Source: Rikenellaceae bacterium (GTDB lineage Bacteria; Bacteroidota; Bacteroidia; Bacteroidales; Rikenellaceae). Taken from it: 19,446 nucleotides of DNA. The translations under genes were made by a program, and so were the position numbers. The notes beneath the pieces were generated by a model. The model ran no database searches and was not told where the DNA came from. It saw only the letters and a list, made by a program, of their open reading frames with translations. The stretch is from contig JAJBVJ010000112.1 in assembly GCA_020859875.1 (NCBI GenBank), positions 1 through 19,446 on the forward strand, in the 5' to 3' direction. Below, one piece after another: positions 7,472 to 14,109 of this stretch (position 1 is its first letter; the number at the start of each line of letters is the position of its first letter).

Positions 7472-8551
7472 CTACTGGAAATTCCCGGTGAAATCGAACT
7501 TTAGCTGTACGGCCTCTTGGAATTCCGCCAGGTCGTTGTTGCTAATCGTGATCCCGGCAAGGCGCACGGGAAGTCCCGTAAGGTCTACCTGTTCCAAAAG
7601 AGAGTAGGCGGTAGACATCATCTCGGCTTGGGATGCGACGGGTGAGGGGAGGGTTCGGCTGCGGGTAATTATACGGAAATCGGAGAATTTTAGTTTGAGG
7701 GTGACGGTTCGTCCGGTAAAATCCTTCTCGGACTTCCTGCTCCACACCTTTTTACCCATTGCTTCCAGTTCGGCCCTTATTTCGCGGGGATCGGAAGTGT
7801 CTTTTTCGAAGGTGTTTTCCGCTCCGAGCGATTTGCGGATGCGTTCGGGATTCACGGGGCGGTCGTCCACCCCGCGGCTATAGAGGTAGTAGGCGTGTCC
7901 CGCCTTACCGAATACCCGCACGAGCTGCTCCCGGGAAAACTGTTTCAGGTCATAACCGGTGCGGATTCCCATCCTGTGCATCTTTTCGGCGGTCACCCGA
8001 CCGACCCCGTAGAATTTCTCCACGGGCAGCCCCTCCACGAATTTCTCCACAGCGGAGGGTTTTACCACGAACAGGCCGTCGGGTTTGCGGTAGTCCGAGG
8101 CGATCTTCGCCAGGAATTTGTTTACCGAAACCCCGGCCGACGCGGTGAGATGCGTCCGGCGGTGTATTTTTTCCCTGATCTCTTTGGCGATGGCGGTTGC
8201 AGAGGGGTTGTCGTAGTGGTTGACCGTAACGTCGAGGAATGCCTCGTCGAGCGCCAACGGCTCGACCAGCTCTGTATATTCGAAGAAAATATCCATAATG
8301 GACGAGGACACTTCACGGTAGGTGTCGAAACGCGCGGGAACGAACACCAACCCCGGACATAGCCTGGCCGCCCTTACCGAAGGCATAGCCGAACGCACGC
8401 CGTAACGCCGGGCTTCGTAGCTTGCCGCGGCGACGACCCCACGCTCCCCCTCGTGGCCGACGGCAACGGGAAGCCCCCGCAGCGCCGGATTGTCGCGCTG
8501 CTCGATGGAGGCATAGAATGCGTCCATGTCGATATGGATGATCTTCCGCAT
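7472..8551 (-). CDS. dinB: DNA polymerase IV
   Basis: This is a Y-family translesion DNA polymerase that copies damaged templates and extends mismatched ends, with low fidelity. The 359-residue product starts MRKIIHIDMDAFYAS, with catalytic Asp8 and steric-gate Tyr13; the second acidic pair is LDEAFLD (Asp102, Glu103). The helix-hairpin-helix region GVGRVTAEKMHRMGI and the little-finger domain follow. The C-terminal QLKFDF fits a beta-clamp-binding motif. The ATG at 8551 is chosen over the in-frame TTG at 8572 because that TTG lies inside an exact -7 promoter box and homologues start MRKIIH. The length is normal for the family. The gene is transcribed alone, behind the terminator of the preceding hydrolase gene. 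Confidence 0.96.
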   Translation of the reverse strand: MRKIIHIDMDAFYASIEQRDNPALRGLPVAVGHEGERGVVAAASYEARRYGVRSAMPSVRAARLCPGLVFVPARFDTYREVSSSIMDIFFEYTELVEPLALDEAFLDVTVNHYDNPSATAIAKEIREKIHRRTHLTASAGVSVNKFLAKIASDYRKPDGLFVVKPSAVEKFVEGLPVEKFYGVGRVTAEKMHRMGIRTGYDLKQFSREQLVRVFGKAGHAYYLYSRGVDDRPVNPERIRKSLGAENTFEKDTSDPREIRAELEAMGKKVWSRKSEKDFTGRTVTLKLKFSDFRIITRSRTLPSPVASQAEMMSTAYSLLEQVDLTGLPVRLAGITISNNDLAEFQEAVQLKFDFTGNFQ

Positions 8552-8569
8552 GATTTGGTTTAGGACCTG

Positions 8570-8577
8570 CAAAGATA
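8570..8577 (-). promoter_or_regulatory. Bacteroidetes -7 promoter box of dinB
   Basis: The minus strand reads TATCTTTG, an exact match to TAnnTTTG, 18 nt upstream of the dinB ATG. I do not see a clear TTG -33 element at the usual distance. Transcription would start close to the ATG, giving a very short leader. Confidence 0.55.
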
Positions 8578-8625
8578 CTCACGATAATGGTGCCGCAGCC
8601 GAAATTCCAAGGTGGTTCCATCCGT

Positions 8626-8657
8626 AAAAAGGAACCCCCGGCTCGAAGGCCGGGGGT
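8626..8657 (-). terminator. Rho-independent terminator of the alpha/beta-hydrolase gene
   Basis: ACCCCCGGC (8634-8642) pairs perfectly with GCCGGGGGT (8649-8657) around a 6-nt loop; on the minus strand TTCCTTTTT follows. It begins 22 nt past the hydrolase stop codon and is the first strong terminator downstream of the long minus-strand operon. Confidence 0.9.
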
Positions 8658-8679
8658 CGCACTTGTGTTTGGATCGAAA

Positions 8680-9711
8680 TTACTGGAGATACTGCTGGAG
8701 AAATGCCGCTGTGAAGAGGGCAAGCTCCTGGGTCTGCGGTAATTTGGCAAAGCCGTTCAACAGGCCCCAGTCGTGAGTGACGCCGTTGAAGCGGATGGTG
8801 GTGCAGTAGACCCCGGCCTCGTCCAGCTTGCGTCCCATAAGTTCGCCCTCATCGCGGAGAATATCGTTCTCGGCAACTTCTATAAGGGTGGGAGGCAGGC
8901 CGCTGAGCTGCTCCTTGGTCGCTCGTACGGGAGAATAATAGATTTCGTTTTTATCCGACGGGTTGGCCGTATACTGGTCGAACATCCATTCCATAAGGGA
9001 ACTGGTAAGGAACCGCTGACTGCCGTATTCCCTCCATGAGGGATAGTCGGTCGAAGCGTCCGTAACGGGCCACATCAGCACGAGGCATTTGATGTCGGGG
9101 CCACCGCGGAACTTGGCGTTCAGGGCGGTGGCCATGGTCATATTTCCGCCCACACTGTTGCCGATAACGGCCAGCCGGTTGCCGTCCACATTTATTTCAC
9201 TGCCGTTTTCGGCCACCCATTTGGTAGCGGCATATATTTCATTGGTGGGCTGTGGGTATTTGGCTTCAGGTGATGGGGTGTAATTTACGAAGACCGCTGC
9301 ATAGCCGGACGCTACGACGATGTCGCGTACCAGGCGCTTGTGGGTGGGGTAGTCCCCGAGTACCCAGCCGCCGCCGTGGATAAAGATAAATACCGGAAGC
9401 TGGCCGGTTGCCCCCTGCGGACGTACGATGTTGAGTTTGATCGTATGGCCGTCGGCGGTGATGGTCTTTTCGGATTCTTCGATACCCGACAGGTCGACGT
9501 TAACGGACTTCTGTGCATTGACCAGCACCTGCCGGGCCCCCTCGACCCCGAGCGATTCCACGGGAGTGGAACTCGCATTGAGGACTTTCAGGTATTCTTT
9601 GGTTCCCACGCTCAGATGGGGATCGGAAAGATAGTCGGGCGCCTGTTGTGCGAAAGCACTGCCTGTGAAGGCTAAGGCGGCGGCAATGGCGGTAATAATA
9701 GTTTTTTTCAT
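8680..9711 (-). CDS. Secreted alpha/beta-hydrolase, hormone-sensitive-lipase (family IV) type esterase
   Basis: The 343-residue product carries a Sec signal peptide (MKKTIITAIAAALAFTGSAFAQ), so it acts in the periplasm or outside the cell. The fold is marked by the oxyanion-hole motif HGGGW (112-116), nucleophile elbow GNSVGG (Ser186), the acid in AENDILRDEG (Asp283) and His313 in VTHDW. These are the hallmarks of bacterial HSL-type carboxylesterases, which hydrolyse short acyl or aryl esters; the natural substrate cannot be told. The ATG at 9711 is chosen because it begins the signal peptide; the open frame extends upstream without one. It lies 116 nt downstream of lplA on the same strand with no clear terminator between them, so it may be co-transcribed with that operon. 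Confidence 0.9.
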   Translation of the reverse strand: MKKTIITAIAAALAFTGSAFAQQAPDYLSDPHLSVGTKEYLKVLNASSTPVESLGVEGARQVLVNAQKSVNVDLSGIEESEKTITADGHTIKLNIVRPQGATGQLPVFIFIHGGGWVLGDYPTHKRLVRDIVVASGYAAVFVNYTPSPEAKYPQPTNEIYAATKWVAENGSEINVDGNRLAVIGNSVGGNMTMATALNAKFRGGPDIKCLVLMWPVTDASTDYPSWREYGSQRFLTSSLMEWMFDQYTANPSDKNEIYYSPVRATKEQLSGLPPTLIEVAENDILRDEGELMGRKLDEAGVYCTTIRFNGVTHDWGLLNGFAKLPQTQELALFTAAFLQQYLQ

Positions 9712-9827
9712 TGTAGTGGCTCGATAAAAGATAATAATCGGTTTTACATCGGCCTGAAGCCGTAAATTATCTCCACACAAGACACTTTTCATGCCAAATA
9801 CCGGGTGCAGCCGTGACGGGCCGGATG

Positions 9828-10533
9828 TCATTCGAAATGCAGGATGCGCTCGGGGATAAACTCCTTTGGTATATGATCCCGGCTATGGCCCGCAAATTCG
9901 GATATTTCCCGCGGAGGGCTCTCGAGTATTTCCCCGGCGGTTTTTACCAGTGTGCAAAAGAAACTGTCGGCCGAGGGCCGGCCGGCCGTATGATCCGAGA
10001 TATTGGCCACGGCGGAGGGAACCGAGGCTATCTTTTTTCCCCGGAGGGAAACGTTGCCGCAAAGGGCCTTCGACAGTATCGTAAGGTCACTGTCATAAAG
10101 CAGGGTGCCGTGGAAAATATACCTTCCGCTGCGGCAGAAGCAGGCCGTACCGGATATTTTCTTCCCCCCAAGAAGAAGCTCCTTCCTCTCTCCGCAAACC
10201 GCACGGATGCCCAGGGCCCCGAGGATCGAGATTATAATATCCGACTCCCGCTTTCCGTCCGCGTGTCCACCCGATGTGACGAAGCAATAATTTATATTAC
10301 CGGGGTCGTGGTAAACCGCCCCCCCCGCCCGAAATCCTCCTGATTACGGGGATGTGTTCAACAGCGCAAAGCTGCAGGTCTGTTTCCGCCGCGGCACACT
10401 GGTTTCGCCCGACGATCACCGACCTTGCGTTGCGGTAGAGGAACAAAAAATCTTCGGTATATTTCCCGTGAAGGTATGCCTCGCAGGCAAGGTTGTATAC
10501 CGGATCGGTATATCGGCTGTAAAGCAGGATCAT
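9828..10533 (-). CDS. lplA: Lipoate-protein ligase A (frameshifted at a G8 run in the lipoate-binding motif)
   Basis: LplA activates lipoate with ATP and attaches it to the lipoyl lysine of E2-type subunits. With seven instead of eight Gs at 10319-10326 the gene encodes 234 residues. Visible motifs are RRISGGGAVYHDPGNIN (65-81), the lipoate/ATP-binding signature, LGGKKISGTA with the expected catalytic lysine (about 124-125), and HGTLLYDSDL (141-150). As read here, translation runs GGGGGLPRPR and stops at 10297. The length corresponds to the catalytic domain without the C-terminal accessory domain of E. coli LplA, so it may need a separate partner or act alone. The start ATG at 10533 overlaps the stop of the upstream dehydrogenase gene as ATGA, and the E2 gene of the same operon encodes a lipoyl domain, its obvious substrate. 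Confidence 0.88.
10319..10326 (-). repeat. G8 homopolymer in lplA
   Basis: Eight Gs on the minus strand encode the GGG of the RRxSGGG motif. Seven Gs give the intact motif and an open frame to 9828. A C6/G6 run at 10164-10169 in the same gene is in frame. Confidence 0.85.
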
Positions 10534-11813
10534 TGCCGCAACCGGAAGGCCTCGGGATTGTCCAGAAGATATTTCTCGGCACGGGTGTTCCACAGGCCGT
10601 TATGTGCGGAGCATATTTCGTCCAACCGGGTGAATGCCGGATTCTCTTCCCCTAATTTCCCGAAATCCCCGATAGCGACAAGGGGCATTTGAAGATGTGT
10701 ATATATCAGCTTTTTGCCTCCCGGAATAGAGGGAAGATCGAGGGTCGTTTCGACCACGGAATCCAGACCCCCGATATGGGTTACCAGTCCGGCCGGATCG
10801 AGGCCCCGGGCCATCAGTTGGAGGGCCTCCTTCATATCTTCGGTATTTCCTCCGCTCGTGCCGGCCACATGGGTCGCCGAATAATGAACATTGTAGAAAT
10901 TCAGTTTTGCGCTGAAAGCACTGTCCGCCGGGCCTGCGAAAAAATTGAGGCATCCGTCGAATCCCAGTACGGCGTCCGCCTGCTCGATGACCGAAGCGAC
11001 GGGTGCCATCACGAAAACATCGTCGTAACCCCTCCCGCCATTGATAGATCGCAGCTTTCCGGCCGGATCGTCGCAGCTTCCGGTATTTATATATATCAGC
11101 CGGATTCCTTTTGCGGCGGCCAGCTCCGAAGGGAAAAGTCGGGCCGCCCGCTCCAACCGGGTCTTGTCGATATCGGTAACAACCAGTAAAGAAGGCTTTT
11201 TGTCCCGGTGCAGGATGTAGTCGATCATTGCAAGGCCCATTGGGCCGACACCGGCAAAGATTGCCATCGATCCCCCTTCGACGATGTCCATACGGTGGTC
11301 GTAAGACCCGGGCGATGTGTGGTAATTGGCGTGCAGGGCTCCGATCACACACGACATCGGCTCCGCCAGTGCGGCTTGATAGAAACCCTTTCCGTTATAT
11401 TTCAGAAGGCATCCCTGCCTCATAACTTCATCGGGGATAATTATATAGGTCGCATCGCCGCCTATATAGCGGTAGGAATAGCCGGGAGCGCTCAAAATTC
11501 CGACCGGGCCCCCTTCGTAATTGAGGGCCGGCTGGATGGAAAATTTGTCGCCCGTGGAAAAGTCGCCTTTCCACTTCGACCCCACCTCTATTATTTCGCC
11601 CGCGAATTCGTGGCCGATAATCACGGGGTTTTCACCTACGTCTTTCGGGATTCGTTTGTGTGTTTGGGCGGTGGTGGCAGCTTTATATGAAGACATGCAG
11701 ATGCTGTCGCATATCACTTTTGCAAGTATTTCATCCGGAGCCAGCGCCGGAAGCTCGAAAATCTCCAGCCGCAGGTCGTTCTTCCCGTATAGTCTGACAG
11801 CTTTAGTAATCAT
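10530..11813 (-). CDS. Zinc-dependent medium-chain dehydrogenase, L-sorbose-1-phosphate reductase (SorE) family
   Basis: The 427-residue product belongs to the zinc MDR superfamily. Catalytic zinc ligands fit Cys39 (DSICMSSYKA), His68-Glu69 (IIGHEFAGEI) and Glu151 (ALAEPMSCVIG). The Rossmann dinucleotide motif is FAGVGPMGLA (187-195). No four-cysteine structural-zinc lobe is visible. Stretches such as CDSICMSSYKA, GCLLKYNG, NFFAGPADSAFSAKLNFYNV and GTSGGNTEDM match what I know of SorE, which interconverts L-sorbose-1-phosphate and D-glucitol-6-phosphate with NAD(P)H. The true substrate in this operon is unproven. The gene begins 45 nt after the SDR gene and its stop overlaps the lplA start (ATGA), so it is firmly in the operon. 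Confidence 0.85.
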   Translation of the reverse strand: MITKAVRLYGKNDLRLEIFELPALAPDEILAKVICDSICMSSYKAATTAQTHKRIPKDVGENPVIIGHEFAGEIIEVGSKWKGDFSTGDKFSIQPALNYEGGPVGILSAPGYSYRYIGGDATYIIIPDEVMRQGCLLKYNGKGFYQAALAEPMSCVIGALHANYHTSPGSYDHRMDIVEGGSMAIFAGVGPMGLAMIDYILHRDKKPSLLVVTDIDKTRLERAARLFPSELAAAKGIRLIYINTGSCDDPAGKLRSINGGRGYDDVFVMAPVASVIEQADAVLGFDGCLNFFAGPADSAFSAKLNFYNVHYSATHVAGTSGGNTEDMKEALQLMARGLDPAGLVTHIGGLDSVVETTLDLPSIPGGKKLIYTHLQMPLVAIGDFGKLGEENPAFTRLDEICSAHNGLWNTRAEKYLLDNPEAFRLRQ

Positions 11814-11858
11814 CGATACTTATATTTAAATTTTACCGGACGGGCGGACGAAAGTTCG

Positions 11859-12950
11859 TTACCCCAGCATTACCTGTCCGCCCGTAACCGGGATAGCCTG
11901 ACCGGTTTCACACTCCTGTTCCACGGCATACATTATGGCTTTGGCCACATCTGCCGGCGAGGTACCCTTTCCCATAGGCACCTGCGACATATAGTGTGAG
12001 CGCACATCCTCAACGGTACGGGCCCCCGGTACCTTACCAGCCCTGAGATATTGGACGAAGAGCCCGTTGTCGGGGTCAGCCCACAGAGGGCCTTCGTAAT
12101 AATTCCCCGGGCACACGGCATTTACCTTGATCCGGAAAGGAGCGAGCTCGAGCGCAAAGGACTGAACGAGTCCGATCCCCCCGAACTTACTTCCGGCATA
12201 GGCGAAATTGGCTTTGGAGCCACGAAGGCCCGACTTGGAATTGACCTGGATAATATCGCAATAGCGGTGGGGTGCATATCTGTTCTGAAGTTTCATGACC
12301 TTGGATACCGATTTCACACAGTAAAAGAAGGCATTGTAGTTTATCCGCGTCACAAACTCGAATTCCTCGGGGGTCATATCCCCGAGTCCACCGGCATGAA
12401 GCACCCCGGCATTGCTGACAAAGAGATCTATTCCCCCGAACGAGGCTACCGTCCGTTCGATCATTCGCTCGATACTTTCCGTGTTGGAAACGTCCGTTCG
12501 GACGGATATCACCCGGTTATATGAGCTTGAACTTTCCAGCGATTTTGCCGTTTTTCCCCCTCCCTCCCCGTTAATATCCGCGATCACGATATTCGCCCCC
12601 TCGGCATAGAGCTCCCGGGCAATTCCCTCTCCGAATCCCTGACCGGCCCCGGTCACTACCACCGTCTTTCCCGCCATCCGTCCCGGGAGAGAAGCCGGGA
12701 GTGGTTCGAGGAAGACCATTCCGGCCCCTTCGATCATTATCGTCCCGGGGAGAGCCCCGCGGTTATTTTTATAATCGTCGATAAGGGCGATCAACCGGTC
12801 GGGGTCGGCAGATTCGCTGTAAATATCGGGAATAGTAGTACCGGCATCCAGGACATGGAGAGTCCGAAGCGGACCATCGCCCGAGAGGGCCGCCCTGAGA
12901 GCGGGAACGACCTCTTTCAAAAGTGACGACATGGTTTGACTCTCCATCAT
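11859..12950 (-). CDS. Short-chain dehydrogenase, sorbitol-6-phosphate 2-dehydrogenase-like, with N-terminal extension
   Basis: The 363-residue product has a classical SDR domain from residue about 92. It shows the cofactor motif TGAGQGFGEG (100-109), NAG in VSNAGVLH (180-182), a serine near 238-240 (NSKSG) and the catalytic YAGSK (Tyr251, Lys255). The C-terminal stretch GPLWADPDNGLFVQYLRAGK and the ending ETGQAIPVTGGQVML resemble sorbitol-6-phosphate dehydrogenases (SorD/GutD), which oxidise D-glucitol-6-phosphate to fructose-6-phosphate. The first 90 residues are extra to a normal SDR; GTIMIEGAGMVF (69-80) recalls the end of the aldolase half in RhaD-type aldolase/dehydrogenase fusions, suggesting a remnant. 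The start ATG overlaps the restored PHP stop as ATGA. Substrate identity is inferred only. Confidence 0.82.
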   Translation of the reverse strand: MMESQTMSSLLKEVVPALRAALSGDGPLRTLHVLDAGTTIPDIYSESADPDRLIALIDDYKNNRGALPGTIMIEGAGMVFLEPLPASLPGRMAGKTVVVTGAGQGFGEGIARELYAEGANIVIADINGEGGGKTAKSLESSSSYNRVISVRTDVSNTESIERMIERTVASFGGIDLFVSNAGVLHAGGLGDMTPEEFEFVTRINYNAFFYCVKSVSKVMKLQNRYAPHRYCDIIQVNSKSGLRGSKANFAYAGSKFGGIGLVQSFALELAPFRIKVNAVCPGNYYEGPLWADPDNGLFVQYLRAGKVPGARTVEDVRSHYMSQVPMGKGTSPADVAKAIMYAVEQECETGQAIPVTGGQVMLG

Positions 12951-14108
12951 AGTTCCCCGGTCGCTTTTCGGATAATACGGTCGCCTTCGCCAATGAACTC
13001 TTCACGGGGGGGCGGTTCGGTCTCCATTATCCGTGAGCCATCCTCCCGCACCTTCGGCCATACTTTGCTGGTGAGCAGCGATAACACAGGCACCCATATA
13101 ATTTATTCTTTCGAGTTTTTCCGTAAGCGGGATGCCACCCCGGGCCCGTAACTCGATGGGCTCCATCGCAGGGGTGTTGTGCTCGCTTCCGAACGTAACG
13201 ATAAAGCCCTCGTCCCAGAGGTAACCGGCATACTCTTCCAAAGTTTCCAGACTGTTGCGGGGAGTTATAAATTCGACGCTTTGGAACCCCCACTCTTTCA
13301 GTTTTTTCGCCGCATGGGCCAGGTCGGCTTCGAAATCGGTAAACCGTCCCCGGGCATCGTCCCCCAGGAAGGGATAGGTGGGGATTCCCCCTGCGGCCAG
13401 AACGATCCGTTTTATATCCCCGACGGGTAGAAACGCCCGGGAGTCTTCCGGGAAGAATGCCGCTCCGCCTGCCTTGAGAAGCCTGCTCCTGATCTCGTTC
13501 TCTATTCCCGCAGTATCCCGGATCGGTGAGGCGTGATTTTCGCCGAATAATTCTGTATAGAACGATTCCGCCCGGGCGGCGGTATCGTAAATTTCTTCTA
13601 CGGCGAGCCTTAATGCGCGGGCCAGATGTCGTTCGCGCAGGTTTCCTTTCGTGAGGCTCCCTGCAACCTCGTTGGCATCGAGGCATATACCGTAACCGGC
13701 GGTGAGGGCATTTAGTTTCGAACACATGGCCCTGACCTGCCTGTCAGACTCTTCGGCTACCCGGTCGAGCAGTGCGGCCGGTTCGCCCGCAAGAATGACG
13801 GGATAGGCCAATCCCTTGCCGCTTATGTAGATACGCCCCGGGTTATTGGGGTCGTTAATTCGCAGCCCTTTGTCCCGGAGAGGCTCGTCGATACCCATCA
13901 TCTCGATATTGAAGAGCGGGTAGAGCCGTCTTCTGACGCATCCGACATGCCACTGAGCGAATCCGGCGGTGGTATTGAAGTCGTTTATACCGACGACCTG
14001 CACCCCTTCTTCCGCAGCCATATCGAGTGCCTGTGAAGTGTTGTCGAATGCGCTGAACGAGTAACGCGTATGAAGATGTGCGTTGACTTTCAAATAGGGT
14101 TTTACCAT
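12947..14108 (-). CDS. PHP-domain metallohydrolase-like protein (C-terminus out of frame at a C7 run)
   Basis: The polymerase-and-histidinol-phosphatase fold usually hydrolyses phosphoesters with a cluster of metal ions. Motif I is intact (NAHLHTRYS, His11 and His13), Glu69 (NIEMM) could be the bridging acid, and a late motif FGSEHNTP carries His310. Two usual ligands look altered: TDH appears as NDF (Asp43-Phe44), and the AHP-like motif appears as TYP in GGIPTYPFLGD (241-251). The frame read here ends at 13002 after NGDRTAPP. With six rather than seven Cs at 13006-13012 it continues REEFIGEGDRIIRKATGEL and stops in an ATGA overlap with the SDR gene, giving 386 residues. It starts one base after the restored E1 stop. 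A sugar-phosphate phosphatase or other hydrolase in the same pathway is a reasonable guess. Confidence 0.8.
13006..13012 (-). repeat. C7 homopolymer near the PHP gene 3' end
   Basis: Seven Cs on the minus strand. With six, the PHP frame runs on for 21 more codons into a perfect ATGA overlap with the next gene, strong evidence that six is the ancestral or true length. Confidence 0.8.
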
Positions 14109-14109
14109 A

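Noticed and set aside
9712..9827. Possible terminator or promoter between lplA and the hydrolase gene
   Set aside because: Only a weak 4-5 bp stem (CGGC/GCCG) and imperfect -7 matches were found, not enough for a call.
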